Source: Pseudomonas parafulva (GTDB taxonomy: Bacteria; Pseudomonadota; Gammaproteobacteria; Pseudomonadales; Pseudomonadaceae). Taken from it: 64,000 nt of DNA. Both the position numbers and the translations under genes were made by a program. How positions within the stretch are numbered: position 1 is the stretch's first letter; each line of letters starts with the position of its first letter. Below are positions 11,245 to 19,873 of the stretch, one piece after another. The notes beneath the pieces are model-generated. The model made no database searches, was not told where the DNA came from, and saw only the letters and a list, made by a program, of their open reading frames with translations. The stretch lies in the NCBI RefSeq assembly GCF_000800255.1, contig NZ_CP009747.1:3162001-3226000 (forward strand), read 5' to 3'.

Positions 11245-11637
11245 TTAACGCTTGGAGTACTGAGGACGCTTACGCGCTTTACGCAGACCCACTTTCTTAC
11301 GCTCGACTTCACGAGCGTCGCGGGTGACGTAGCCAGCACGACGCAGCGCGCCACGCAGGGTTTCGTCGTATTCCATCAGAGCGCGGGTGATACCGTGGCG
11401 GATCGCACCGGCTTGACCGCTGACACCACCACCGGCGACGGTGACGTAGATGTCGAACTTCTGGGTGCTCTCGGTCAGCTCCAGCGGCTGGCGAACAACC
11501 ATGCGAGCGGTTTCGCGACCGAAGAAGGTGTCCAGAGGACGGTTGTTGATGGAGATGTTACCAGTGCCCGGACGCAGGAAAACGCGAGCGGTTGCGGTCT
11601 TGCGACGGCCAGTGCCGTAATTTTGAGTCGCCGACAT
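11245..11637 (-). CDS. rpsI: 30S ribosomal protein S9
   Basis: 130-residue S9 protein (uS9): [21 protein letters not shown] at the start, the conserved [15 protein letters not shown] stretch and the basic C-terminal tail [12 protein letters not shown] whose last residues contact P-site tRNA. It follows rplM by 14 bp in the conserved rplM-rpsI operon. Confidence 0.99.
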   Translation of the reverse strand: MSATQNYGTGRRKTATARVFLRPGTGNISINNRPLDTFFGRETARMVVRQPLELTESTQKFDIYVTVAGGGVSGQAGAIRHGITRALMEYDETLRGALRRAGYVTRDAREVERKKVGLRKARKRPQYSKR

Positions 11638-11651
11638 AATGAACTATCCCG

Positions 11652-12080
11652 TTAGATCTTCAGTTCTTGAGGCTGCTGAGCAGTGTGAGGGTGAGCAGCA
11701 CCCGCGTACACTTTCAGCTTGCGGTACATGTCGCGACCCAGCGGGTTCTTCGGCAGCATGCCTTTGACCGCGGTCTCGATGACACGCTCAGGGGCCTTGT
11801 CGATCAGCTTCTCGAAGCTGATTTCCTTGATGCCGCCCGGGAAGCCGGAGTGGGAGTAGTACATCTTGTCCGAAGACTTGGCACCAGTGACACGAACCTG
11901 CTCGGCGTTGATGACGACGATGTAGTCGCCGGTGTCAACGTGAGGGGTGTACTCTGCCTTGTGCTTGCCACGCAGGCGACGAGCGATTTCGGTAGCCAGA
12001 CGACCCAGGGTCTGACCAGCGGCGTCAACTACGTACCAGTCGCGCTTTACTGTTTCCGGTTTAGCAGTAAAAGTTTTCAT
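11652..12080 (-). CDS. rplM: 50S ribosomal protein L13
   Basis: 142-residue uL13: [20 protein letters not shown] at the N-terminus, the typical [22 protein letters not shown] and [12 protein letters not shown] motifs. First gene of the rplM-rpsI operon; a good sigma-70 promoter lies 44-72 bp upstream. Confidence 0.99.
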   Translation of the reverse strand: MKTFTAKPETVKRDWYVVDAAGQTLGRLATEIARRLRGKHKAEYTPHVDTGDYIVVINAEQVRVTGAKSSDKMYYSHSGFPGGIKEISFEKLIDKAPERVIETAVKGMLPKNPLGRDMYRKLKVYAGAAHPHTAQQPQELKI

Positions 12081-12123
12081 TCTCTAAAGCCTCAGAGGCC
12101 GCCCAGCGAAAAATAGACGGCGA

Positions 12124-12152
12124 ATCTTACTGGATAGTGCACAGCTTGCCAA
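12124..12152 (-). promoter_or_regulatory. Sigma-70 promoter of rplM-rpsI
   Basis: On the minus strand TTGGCA (12152-12147), 17-bp spacer, TAAGAT (12129-12124). Transcript start would be near 12117, giving a leader of about 37 nt. Confidence 0.7.
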
Positions 12153-12341
12153 GGGCAAGCGCGCAGCCTCGCATTGGGCGCTAAGTGGGGGCTCGGGTCG
12201 GCGCGTCCAATGTTCGACAAAGGTTCCTCCTGCATGGTGGTGCATCACTTCCGCCACACGGAGAGGGTCGTCATTATCCAGATTGCGCTGAGAATATCAA
12301 CCTGCTTTGATGGCTTATTTCAACTGCAGAGAGCCTTCCCC

Positions 12342-13382
12342 ATGCATTACCGCAAGCTCGGCCGTACCGACCTCGACGTCAGCGCCCTGTGCCTGGGCAC
12401 CATGACCTGGGGCGAGCAGAACGTCCAGGACGAGGCCTTCGCCCAGATCGGCCTGGCCAAGGCCGCCGGCATCAACTTCATCGACACCGCCGAGATGTAT
12501 CCGGTGCCGCCGCGCCCGGAAACCTACGCCGCCACCGAGCGCATCATCGGTAACTGGTTCCGCGCCAACGGCGACCGTGACGACTGGATCCTCGCCAGCA
12601 AGGTGGCCGGTCCAGGCAACGGCATCAGCCATATCCGCGACGGCCAGCTCAAGCACAACCGCCAGCACATCGTCGCGGCGCTGGATGCCAGCCTCGAACG
12701 CCTGCAGACCGATCGCATCGACCTCTACCAATTGCATTGGCCAGAGCGCTCCACCAACTTCTTCGGCAAGCTGGGCTACCAGCACCAGCCCAATGACCTG
12801 TTCACCCCGCTGGAGGAAACCCTGGAGGTGCTCGACGAACAGGTGCGCGCTGGCAAGATCCGCCATATCGGCCTGTCCAACGAAACGCCCTGGGGCACCC
12901 TGAAGTTCCTGCACCTGGCCGAGACCCGCGGCTGGCCACGGGCGGTATCGATCCAGAACCCCTACAACCTGCTCAACCGCAGCTTCGAGGTGGGCCTGGC
13001 GGAAGTGGCGATCCGCGAGCAATGCGGCCTGCTGGCCTACTCGCCGCTGGCTTTCGGCATGCTGACGGGCAAGTACGAGGACGGCGCCCGCCCCGAGAAC
13101 GCCCGCCTGACCCTCTTTAGCCGCTTCGCCCGCTACTCCAACCCGCAGACCGTGGCCGCCTGCAGCCGCTACGTGCAACTGGCCCGCGAGCACGGCCTGG
13201 ACCCCGCACAGATGGCCCTGGCCTTCGTCACCGGCCAGCCCTTCGTCACCAGCAACATCATCGGCGCCACAGACCTGAAGCAACTGCAAAGCAACCTCGC
13301 CAGCGCCGATCTGGTGTTGAGCGACGAACTCCTGGCAGCGATCGAAGCCCTGCACCAGCAGCAGCCCAACCCCGCACCTTGA
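12342..13382 (+). CDS. NADP(H)-dependent aldo/keto reductase (Tas-like)
   Basis: 346-residue TIM-barrel oxidoreductase starting MHYRKLGRTDLDVSALCLGTM. The aldo/keto reductase tetrad is complete: D48, Y53 (FIDTAEMYP), K87 (ILASKV) and H132 (LYQLHWPE). C-terminal cofactor-binding region includes GLLAYSPLAFGMLTGKY and SNIIGATDLKQLQSNL. Closest to the Tas/YghZ branch of the superfamily; the true substrate cannot be read from sequence. The upstream open frame (from about 12174) is not needed, since the family start is here. Confidence 0.93.
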   Translation: MHYRKLGRTDLDVSALCLGTMTWGEQNVQDEAFAQIGLAKAAGINFIDTAEMYPVPPRPETYAATERIIGNWFRANGDRDDWILASKVAGPGNGISHIRDGQLKHNRQHIVAALDASLERLQTDRIDLYQLHWPERSTNFFGKLGYQHQPNDLFTPLEETLEVLDEQVRAGKIRHIGLSNETPWGTLKFLHLAETRGWPRAVSIQNPYNLLNRSFEVGLAEVAIREQCGLLAYSPLAFGMLTGKYEDGARPENARLTLFSRFARYSNPQTVAACSRYVQLAREHGLDPAQMALAFVTGQPFVTSNIIGATDLKQLQSNLASADLVLSDELLAAIEALHQQQPNPAP

Positions 13383-13384
13383 GG

Positions 13385-13467
13385 AAGCGGCAAGCGGCAA
13401 GCGGTAAGCGGCAAGAAAAAGCAGGGCGTGGGTGCCTGGACTATCGCTTGCCGCTTAAAGCTTGCAG
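13385..13467. repeat. Inverted 7-bp repeat array (AAGCGGC type), site 1
   Basis: Four tandem copies of AAGCGG(C/T) at 13385-13415 are followed by AAGAAAAAGCAGG and, about 30 bp further, by the inverted form GCTTGCCGCTTAAAGCTTGCAG (13446-13467). The two arms can pair. Same family as the elements at 14541, 22460/22918, 55030/55291 and 60867. Confidence 0.8.
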
Positions 13468-13532
13468 CCAACCGGAAAACATAAGACGATCCAGCCGGTG
13501 ATTGACCACTTTCCCCTATAAGAACAACGACG

Positions 13533-14531
13533 ATGATGTTTACCCAACCCTCCGCGTCATTGCGGCGCGTCAGCATCCTGGCAATCGATAAAGTCTTCGC
13601 ATCGACACTGATGCAGGCCAAGGACTTCTTCCACCTGGCCAGCCTGCGCTACAGCAAACAGCTGGGCCTGGGCCTGCAGTCGATGTTCGAGATTCACCTG
13701 GTAAGCCCAGATGGCCAGCCCGTCAACAGCTTCAGCGATGTTCAGTTGCCCGTGGACGGGGCACTGGGTGACGCCGACGTGATCATCCTTCCGGCCTTCT
13801 GGGAAGACTTCGACAACCTGCTCGCCCGCTATCCCCAAGTGCTACCCTGGCTGCGCGAGCAGCACGCCCGCGGCGCCGTGCTCTGCGGCGAGGCCAGTGG
13901 GGTGCTCTGGCTCGCCGAATCGGGGCTGCTCGACGGCAAGGAGGCGACCACCTACTGGCGCTTCTTCAACAGCTTCGCCGAGCGTTTCCCGAACATTCGC
14001 CTGAACCAGGACAAGCACCTGACCGACGCCGACAACCTGTACTGCGCAGGGGGCACCACCTCGGCCTGCGATCTGTACATCTACCTGATCGAGCGTTTCT
14101 GCGGCGCGAACGTGGCGCGCGCCGTGGCCCGCGACATCCTCTACGAGGTGCAGCGCAACTACACCCCAGGACGCATGGGCTTTGGTGGCCAGAAGCTGCA
14201 CCAGGACCTGATCATCCTGCAGGTCCAGCACTGGCTGGAGGAGCACTTCGCCGACAAGTTCCGCTTCGAGGACGTGGCGCGCAACCATGGCATGAGCATT
14301 CGCAACTTCATGCGCCGCTTCCAGGGCGCCACTGGCGACAAACCGCTGCACTACCTGCAGCGCCTGCGCATCGAAACGGCCAAGGGCCTGCTCTCCAGCA
14401 CCCGCAAGAGCATCAAGACCATCAGTTATGAAGTCGGCTACGACGACGCCAGCTTCTTCGCCCGTCTCTTCCGCCAGCACACTGAACTGTCCCCCAACCA
14501 GTATCGCCAGCAATTCATGCAGGAGGCCTAG
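13533..14531 (+). CDS. GlxA-type transcriptional regulator (DJ-1/PfpI + AraC HTH)
   Basis: 332-residue regulator. The N-terminal half (about 10-190) is a DJ-1/PfpI-like class I glutamine-amidotransferase fold (VIILPAFWEDFDNLL; the nucleophile-elbow region reads GAVLCGEASGVLWLAESGLLDG). The C-terminal half is a double AraC helix-turn-helix (FRFEDVARNHGMSIRNFMRRF and TISYEVGYDDASFFARLFRQHTELSPNQYR). The ligand and targets are unknown. In P. putida-type genomes such regulators often act on amine or betaine catabolism, but nothing nearby shows that here. A perfect 22-bp palindrome covers its stop codon. Confidence 0.92.
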   Translation: MMFTQPSASLRRVSILAIDKVFASTLMQAKDFFHLASLRYSKQLGLGLQSMFEIHLVSPDGQPVNSFSDVQLPVDGALGDADVIILPAFWEDFDNLLARYPQVLPWLREQHARGAVLCGEASGVLWLAESGLLDGKEATTYWRFFNSFAERFPNIRLNQDKHLTDADNLYCAGGTTSACDLYIYLIERFCGANVARAVARDILYEVQRNYTPGRMGFGGQKLHQDLIILQVQHWLEEHFADKFRFEDVARNHGMSIRNFMRRFQGATGDKPLHYLQRLRIETAKGLLSSTRKSIKTISYEVGYDDASFFARLFRQHTELSPNQYRQQFMQEA

Positions 14532-14540
14532 GCCTCCTGC
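14519..14540. repeat. Perfect 22-bp palindrome across the regulator stop codon
   Basis: GCAGGAGGC-CTAG-GCCTCCTGC is its own reverse complement; the TAG in the centre is the stop codon of the GlxA-type regulator gene. It can fold as a 9-bp stem with a 4-base loop and immediately precedes the site 2 repeat array. Confidence 0.85.
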
Positions 14541-14657
14541 AGCGGCAAGCTGTGAGCTTCAAGCTGCAAGAAAAAGCCAGAGCAGATCGCATTCTGCTCT
14601 GGCTTTTTCTTGCAGCTTGCAGCTTGTCGCTTGTCGCTTGTCGCTTGTCGCTTGCCG
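14541..14657. repeat. Inverted 7-bp repeat array, site 2
   Basis: Left arm AGCGGC-AAGCTGTGAGCTTC-AAGCTGC (14541-14568), right arm CTTGCAGCTTGCAG then four CTTGTCG units and CTTGCCGCTG (14610-14657). The arms are mirror images around a 26-bp perfect stem (terminator entry). It fills the gap between two convergent genes. Confidence 0.85.
14561..14618. terminator. Bidirectional terminator with 26-bp perfect stem
   Basis: 14561-14586 and 14593-14618 are exact reverse complements with a 6-base loop (TCGCAT). The stem includes AAAAAGCC and GGCTTTTT, so it can act as intrinsic terminator for both the AraC-type regulator (+) and zapE (-). Confidence 0.9.
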
Positions 14658-14664
14658 CTGCCCG

Positions 14665-15759
14665 CTAGGGCTTGTGCGCGCGCGACAGGAATTCGTGGGA
14701 CTGCATTTCCAGCAGGCGGCTGAGGGTGCGCTGAAATTCGAAGCTCAGGCGACCGCCGGTGTAGAGGTCTTTGAGCTCGACCTCGGCCGAGATGATCAGC
14801 TTGACGTTGCGGTCGTAGAACTCGTCGACCATGTTGATGAAACGCCGGGCGATGTCGTCGGTGGTGACGCCCATCTGCTCGACGTTACTCAGCAGCACGG
14901 CGTGGAAGATCTTGCCCAACTCGATGTAGTCGTTCTGGCTGCGCGGGCCGTCGCACAGCGCGCGGAAGTCGAACCAGGCGACATCGTCGCAGGTGCGCAA
15001 GGCATGGATCTCACGGTTCTCGATCACCAGCACATCGTTCTCGACGGCCTGGGTGCACTCCGGCGTCAGCGCCTTGAAGCTGGCGCGCATGCTCTGCTCG
15101 GCGGCCTCGTTGAGCGGGAAATGGAACAGCTCGGCTTGCTCCAGGTGACGCAAGCGATAGTCCACGCCACTGTCGACGTTCACCACCTCGGTGTACTGCT
15201 TGATCATGGCGATGGCCGGCAGGAAGCGCGCGCGCTGCAGGCCATCCTTGTACAGGCCGTCCGGCACGATGTTGGAGGTGGCCACCAACGACACGCCGTT
15301 CTTGAACAACTCTTCCATCAAGGTGCCGAGAATCATGGCATCGGTGATATCGGAGACGAAGAACTCGTCGAAGCAGATGACCCGCGCTTCCTGGGAGAAG
15401 CGCTTGGCGATGATCGTCAGCGGATTCTTCTCACCCTTGAGGGTCTTCATTTCCTCGTGCACGCGCTTCATGAAGCGGTGGAAGTGGGTACGCATCTTCT
15501 CCTTGAACGGCAGCGCCTCGAAGAAGGTGTCGACCAGGTAGGTCTTGCCCCGCCCTACCCCGCCCCAGAAATACAGGCCTTTGACCGGCGTCTGCTCCTT
15601 CTTGCCGAACAGCTTGCCGAGCATACCTGGCTTGTTGTTCTGCGCGGCGATCAGGTCGTCGTACAGGCGCTGCAAATGACGCACCGCCGTTTCCTGCGCC
15701 GCGTCATGGAAGAAGTCGGGGCGTTTGAGATCTGCTTGGTATCGTTCTAGGGGCGTCAT
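14665..15759 (-). CDS. zapE: Cell division protein ZapE (AFG1-like ATPase)
   Basis: 364-residue AFG1-family P-loop ATPase; in E. coli ZapE joins the Z-ring late in constriction and lowers FtsZ polymer stability. Walker A GGVGRGKT is at residues 66-73, Walker B lies in VICFDEFFVSD, followed by sensor-type ATSN. Length and motif order are those of the family. It has no signal or membrane segment, so it is cytosolic. Monocistronic, ends against a bidirectional terminator. Confidence 0.95.
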   Translation of the reverse strand: MTPLERYQADLKRPDFFHDAAQETAVRHLQRLYDDLIAAQNNKPGMLGKLFGKKEQTPVKGLYFWGGVGRGKTYLVDTFFEALPFKEKMRTHFHRFMKRVHEEMKTLKGEKNPLTIIAKRFSQEARVICFDEFFVSDITDAMILGTLMEELFKNGVSLVATSNIVPDGLYKDGLQRARFLPAIAMIKQYTEVVNVDSGVDYRLRHLEQAELFHFPLNEAAEQSMRASFKALTPECTQAVENDVLVIENREIHALRTCDDVAWFDFRALCDGPRSQNDYIELGKIFHAVLLSNVEQMGVTTDDIARRFINMVDEFYDRNVKLIISAEVELKDLYTGGRLSFEFQRTLSRLLEMQSHEFLSRAHKP

Positions 15760-15777
15760 GATTTCGTTAGCGAGGCA

Positions 15778-15812
15778 ACAAAAAACGGGCCGTCACTGTA
15801 GCGAGCGGCCCG
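15778..15812 (-). terminator. Intrinsic terminator downstream of trpS
   Basis: On the minus strand CGGGCCG (15812-15806), 13-base loop, CGGCCCG (15792-15786), followed by TTTTTTG. It lies between trpS and zapE. Confidence 0.88.
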
Positions 15813-15840
15813 CATAATGGCAATTGGCGTTGCGGCGGAT

Positions 15841-15910
15841 TGATCCGGTCAGGTTGACCCGATCAGGAATGACCCGGTCAGGTTGACTCGGTCGGGAATG
15901 ACTCAGTCGG
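15841..15910. repeat. Alternating 14/15-bp tandem repeat overlapping the trpS stop
   Basis: Five units of TGA(C/T)CCGGTCAGG(T/AA): 15841-15854 (14 bp), 15855-15869 (15), 15870-15883 (14), 15884-15898 (15) and a partial unit 15899-15910. The true period is therefore 29 bp. The last unit includes the trpS stop codon and last codons (GCCGACTGA on the minus strand). Confidence 0.85.
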
Positions 15911-17252
15911 CCTGCGGCGCAAGCGCCTCGCGCAGACGTTGTACAGCAGCATCGCGGCTTTGCTCATCGACCGCCTGCGGCCCTTCGGCCACCTGCTCGT
16001 CCGCCAGCCACAGCGAGAAGCCCAGGCCCTCGACCCGCACATCAGCGTCGCCGCCCTGCTGCAGTTGCTTGCTCACCGCACCCGCGCTCTTGCCGTCGGC
16101 GAAGCGCTTGGACAGCAGCAACTGCTCACCGTCGGCGGCCAGCAGGCGGAAGCGGAAGCTGCCGTCTTCGTCGCGGAAGCTAACGAAACGTGCACTCTTG
16201 ACCGCCTTTTTCTTGCCTTCGGCGCTGGCCTGAACGCTGCTGCGGAACGAACGCAGGCCGACCGATTCGCGAAGTTGCTCGAGGAACGGCGTGGCGATCT
16301 TGCGGGCTTTGGCAGCGCCCGCCAGGAGGATGTCTTCGAGATCGGCGGGGCGCGCGATGAGCTGATGATAGTGCTCGCGCTTCTCGGCCAGTTGACCGTC
16401 GAGCAGTTGGAACAGACGCTGTTTCGCTTCGCCCCAGCCCAGGCCTTGCAGCAGCTCCTCGCGGAACTCGCCTGCCTGGTCCACGCTGGCGAAGGCCTGG
16501 TACAGGGTGAACAGGTGCGCGTTGTCCGGATCCTTGGCCTCGCCCGGGGCGCGCGAATCGGTGACGATCCGCGAGATGGCGTCCTTCATGTCCTTGGCGC
16601 TGGTGAACAACGGGATGGTGTTGTCGTAGCTCTTGGACATCTTGCGCCCGTCCAGGCCCGGCAGCGTGGCCACGCTTTCCTCGATCAGCGCCTCGGGCAT
16701 GACGAAGAACTCCTTGCCCTGGCCGAACAGATGGTTGAAGCGCTGGCCGATGTCGCGGGCCATTTCCACGTGCTGGATCTGGTCACGGCCGACCGGGACC
16801 TTGTGCGCGTTGAACATGAGGATGTCGGCGGCCATCAGTACGGGGTAGCTGTACAGGCCCATCGACACACCGGCGTCCGGGTCTTCGCCGGTTTCCAGGT
16901 TCTTGTCCACCGACGCCTTGTAGGCGTGGGCGCGGTTGAGCAGGCCCTTGGCGGCCACGCAGGTCAGCAGCCAGGTGAGCTCGGGAATCTCCGGGATGTC
17001 GGACTGACGGTAGAAGGTGACCTTGTTCGGATCCAGGCCGCCGGCCAGCCAGGTGGCGGCGATTTCCAGGCGCGAGCGCTGGATGCGCAGTGGATCGTCA
17101 CACTTGATCAGGGCGTGGTAGTCGGCCAGGAAGTAGAACGAGTCGGCACCGGGCTGCTGGCTGGCGAGGATCGCCGGGCGGATGGCGCCGGCGTAGTTGC
17201 CCAGGTGCGGGGTGCCGGTGGTGGTGATACCGGTGAGAATGCGCGTGGTCAT
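15903..17252 (-). CDS. trpS: Tryptophan--tRNA ligase with C-terminal extension
   Basis: Class Ic aminoacyl-tRNA synthetase that charges tRNA-Trp. The HIGH-like motif is T-P-H-L-G-N-Y (14-20) and the KMSKS loop is R-K-M-S-K-S (203-208), followed by YDNTIPLF. At 449 residues it is about 110 longer than a typical TrpS (about 335). The extra C-terminal part (about 340-449) contains ARFVSFRDEDGSFRFRLLAA and GEQLLLSKRFADGKSAGAV, which looks like a DUF1508/YegP-type domain. Long TrpS forms occur in Pseudomonas, so I regard this as the intact gene. A terminator and a tandem repeat follow. Confidence 0.97.
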   Translation of the reverse strand: MTTRILTGITTTGTPHLGNYAGAIRPAILASQQPGADSFYFLADYHALIKCDDPLRIQRSRLEIAATWLAGGLDPNKVTFYRQSDIPEIPELTWLLTCVAAKGLLNRAHAYKASVDKNLETGEDPDAGVSMGLYSYPVLMAADILMFNAHKVPVGRDQIQHVEMARDIGQRFNHLFGQGKEFFVMPEALIEESVATLPGLDGRKMSKSYDNTIPLFTSAKDMKDAISRIVTDSRAPGEAKDPDNAHLFTLYQAFASVDQAGEFREELLQGLGWGEAKQRLFQLLDGQLAEKREHYHQLIARPADLEDILLAGAAKARKIATPFLEQLRESVGLRSFRSSVQASAEGKKKAVKSARFVSFRDEDGSFRFRLLAADGEQLLLSKRFADGKSAGAVSKQLQQGGDADVRVEGLGFSLWLADEQVAEGPQAVDEQSRDAAVQRLREALAPQAD

Positions 17253-17277
17253 GGGAGATCGCTTGTTCAGGCTTGGC

Positions 17278-17937
17278 TCAGTTCGAAAGACGCGGCAGCA
17301 GCAGATCCTTCAGATCGGTCAGCTTGCCATGGAAGAAGTGTCCGCATTCTGCCACTTTCAGCAGCGCATGGGGGCGAGTCAGCGCGTCGGACCATTCATA
17401 GACCAACCGAGGCTCGACCACCTCGTCGGTGTCAGGCTGGATCACCGTCAGCGTGCAGCGCTGCGCCAACGGGAACTGCTCGGTCAGGCGCATCACCGCC
17501 GGGGCGACCATGAACAGGTGCGCCAGCTCCACGCCAGCCGCCTCCAGGCGACCGGCCAGGCTGGCCGCGACGAAGCCACCGAAGGAGAACCCCATCAGCA
17601 CTAGCGGCAGGCCGGGGTGGCGCTCGCGCAGCCAGGCCGCTGCCGCTTCGGCATCGGCCACTTCGCCGGCGCCCATGTCGTGGCTGCCAGCGCTCTGGCC
17701 GACGCCCCGGTAGTTGAAGCGCAAGGTGACGTAGCCGGCGTCACGGCCGGTACGTTGCAGGGTCGAGACCACCTTGTTGAGCATGGTGCCACCCTGGACT
17801 GGGTTGGGGTGGCAGATAAGCACCGCGCCACGGGCGTCGGCCACATCCAGGTACAGCGCCTCCAGAGGACCGCAGGGGCCATCGATGAACAAGGGGGTTT
17901 CGCGGACAAGCAAGGCACTACTCCGTGACCTTGGCAA
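17278..17937 (-). CDS. Alpha/beta hydrolase, dienelactone-hydrolase-like
   Basis: About 210-219 residues with the alpha/beta-hydrolase order: oxyanion region HPNPVQGGTMLNKVV, FNYRGVGQSAGSHD, nucleophile elbow G-F-S-F-G-G (serine), D in TVIQPDTDEVVEP and a final H in VAECGHFFHGKL. This set matches the short hydrolases (COG2945) often encoded beside trpS. The substrate is unknown. The ATG at 17937 gives MPRSRSSALLVRETP; a TTG 9 codons later giving MLVRETPLFIDGPCG may be the real start. Confidence 0.85.
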   Translation of the reverse strand: MPRSRSSALLVRETPLFIDGPCGPLEALYLDVADARGAVLICHPNPVQGGTMLNKVVSTLQRTGRDAGYVTLRFNYRGVGQSAGSHDMGAGEVADAEAAAAWLRERHPGLPLVLMGFSFGGFVAASLAGRLEAAGVELAHLFMVAPAVMRLTEQFPLAQRCTLTVIQPDTDEVVEPRLVYEWSDALTRPHALLKVAECGHFFHGKLTDLKDLLLPRLSN

Positions 17938-18048
17938 AGGTCGATTCGTCTAGGAGGGGAATTCTGTTCTGATTTGCGATCGCTCGCGGTATACAGCGCA
18001 GGTCTGAGCCGTTAACGTAAAGCAAAGCCGTTTATAGAGGAAGGACTC

Positions 18049-18486
18049 GTGGAACACTCGCTCCTTGTTTGGTTGCTGCCGACCGTGGCACTGGTCGTTG
18101 GTGTCGTCGTCGGTTTCGCCCTGGCCCGCCTGCTTCCCAATGCGGCTCCCAGCAGCACGCAACGCCAGTTGGACGATATCCAGCAGCGTTTCGACAATTA
18201 CCAGAACGAAGTGGTCACCCACTTCAACAGCACCGCTTCGCTGGTGCGTAAACTCACCCAAAGCTACCAGGACGTGCAGGAACATCTGGCCGACGGCGCC
18301 AATCGCCTGGCCCTGGACGAACTGACGCGTCAACGTCTGCTGGCCTCGCTGCACCCCGATGCCGCCCACGGCCCGCGTGATCGCCTCACGCCACCGAAGG
18401 ACTCTGCCGAGGTGCCGCTGGACTACGCGCCGAAAGCCCCGAATTCGCCCGGTATGCTGGACGAGAGCTATGGCCTGAAGCGCTGA
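18049..18486 (+). CDS. YhcB/ZapG-like membrane protein (DUF1043)
   Basis: 145-residue inner-membrane protein: an N-terminal transmembrane helix (LLVWLLPTVALVVGVVVGFALARLL), then a cytoplasmic coiled coil (QRQLDDIQQRFDNYQNEV) and a disordered tail. This is the DUF1043 family; in E. coli YhcB (ZapG/LapD) links envelope growth to division. GTG start after GAGGAAGGA. The C-terminal conserved YAP-like segment (LDYAPKAPNSPGMLDES) is present. Confidence 0.9.
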   Translation: MEHSLLVWLLPTVALVVGVVVGFALARLLPNAAPSSTQRQLDDIQQRFDNYQNEVVTHFNSTASLVRKLTQSYQDVQEHLADGANRLALDELTRQRLLASLHPDAAHGPRDRLTPPKDSAEVPLDYAPKAPNSPGMLDESYGLKR

Positions 18487-18494
18487 AACTCGAA

Positions 18495-18519
18495 CCAGGC
18501 CGCTTGCAGCGGCCTTTTT
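18495..18519 (+). terminator. Intrinsic terminator
   Basis: AGGCCGCT-TGC-AGCGGCCT followed by TTTT, directly after the DUF1043 gene. Confidence 0.9.
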
Positions 18520-18549
18520 CATGTCTCGACGAAGGTGAGGAACGGCGTT

Positions 18550-19746
18550 TCAGACACTCGCCCGTAACGCCTGACCCAGGTCGGCCAGCAAGTCTTCGAT
18601 ATCCTCAAGCCCCACCGACAACCGCACCAGCCCTTCAGAAATGCCGTGTTCGGCCCGCTCCTGGGCGGTATAGCTGGAATGGGTCATGCTCGCCGGATGC
18701 TGGGCCAGCGACTCGGCATCGCCCAGGCTCACGGCCCGGCTGAACACCTGCAGCGCGTTCATGAACCGTCGCCCGGCCTGCTGCCCGCCCTTGAGTTCGA
18801 ACGCGATCATGCCGCCGGGCAGGCGCATCTGTCGCTGCGCCAGACCGAACTGGGGAAAACTCGACAGGCCAGGGTAGCGAATCACCTCGATCTGCGCCTG
18901 GCGCTCGAGGAACTGCGCGACGCGCAACGCGTTGCTGCAGTGACGCTCCATGCGCAGCGCCAGGGTCTTGAGGCCGCGCATGAGCAATGCAGCGTCCTGC
19001 GCCGAGAGCACCGCGCCGGTCATGTCCTTGAGGCCTTGCAAGCGAATACGCTCGATCAGTGCCTGGCGCCCCAACACCAGCCCGGCCGTGAGATCGCCGT
19101 GACCGCTGAGGTACTTGGTGGCCGAGTGCACCACCAAGTCCGCCCCCAACTCCATTGGCCGTTGCAGATAAGGCGTGCAGTAGGTGTTGTCGACCGTCAC
19201 CAGTAGCTCATGCCGGCGGGCCACGCCGACCACTGCGGGGATGTCGACCAGGTGCATGTTCGGGTTCGCCGGGGTCTCGAAATAGATCATGCGCGTCTGC
19301 GGGGTGATCGCCGCTTCGAGGGCGGCGAGGTCGTTCAAATCGACGTGACGGATCTTCACGCCGAACTCGCCGATGCCGTGGTGCAAGAAGGCGAAGGTGC
19401 AACCATAGAGGGTCTCGCCAACGATCAGCTCATCGCCAGGGCGCAACAAGGTCCACAGGGTCGAGGTGATGGCGCCCATACCCGAGGCCAGCGCCAGCCC
19501 GGCCTCGGCCCCCTCCAGCGAGGCCATGCGTTGCTCCAGCAAGGCCAGGGTCGGGTTGGAAATACGGCTGTAGACGTGCCCGGCCTGTTCGCCGGCGAAG
19601 CAGGCCGCGCCATATTCGACGCTCGCGAAGGCGTAGGTGGCAGTTTGATAAACCGGCGGCACCAAGGCGCCGCCGTGGGACTGAGGGTCGTAACCCAGGT
19701 GAATGGCGCGGGTGGAAAATCCTGGCTTGTGGCTGGCGGCGCGCAT
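18550..19746 (-). CDS. mdeA: L-methionine gamma-lyase MdeA
   Basis: PLP enzyme that splits methionine into methanethiol, 2-oxobutyrate and ammonia. The 398-residue length equals that of P. putida MGL, and its active-site residues sit at the same numbers: Y59 and R61 (HVYSRISNP), Y114 and C116 (GETLYGCTFAF) and PLP lysine K211 (HSATKYLSGHGD). C116 is the mark that separates MGL from cystathionine gamma-lyases and synthases (which have Gly/Pro there), so the assignment is firm. It diverges from an Lrp-type regulator. Confidence 0.97.
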   Translation of the reverse strand: MRAASHKPGFSTRAIHLGYDPQSHGGALVPPVYQTATYAFASVEYGAACFAGEQAGHVYSRISNPTLALLEQRMASLEGAEAGLALASGMGAITSTLWTLLRPGDELIVGETLYGCTFAFLHHGIGEFGVKIRHVDLNDLAALEAAITPQTRMIYFETPANPNMHLVDIPAVVGVARRHELLVTVDNTYCTPYLQRPMELGADLVVHSATKYLSGHGDLTAGLVLGRQALIERIRLQGLKDMTGAVLSAQDAALLMRGLKTLALRMERHCSNALRVAQFLERQAQIEVIRYPGLSSFPQFGLAQRQMRLPGGMIAFELKGGQQAGRRFMNALQVFSRAVSLGDAESLAQHPASMTHSSYTAQERAEHGISEGLVRLSVGLEDIEDLLADLGQALRASV

Positions 19747-19873
19747 GGCATCGGCCTCGTTGTTGTTTGTTCTAAGCTTATGCCCGGTGAAAGGCGAAAC
19801 TATTCCAAACTGTCCCGCCGCTGAACGAATTCCTGGAATGGAAACACTTAATCGATCAAACAAAGGGCATAAC
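19747..19873. promoter_or_regulatory. Divergent mdeA/mdeR control region
   Basis: The 127-bp gap between the divergent starts holds the palindrome ATTCC-T-GGAAT near 19834-19844 and a partner ATTCC near 19801, plausible Lrp-type operator half-sites. Promoter hexamers are not clear to me. Confidence 0.45.
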
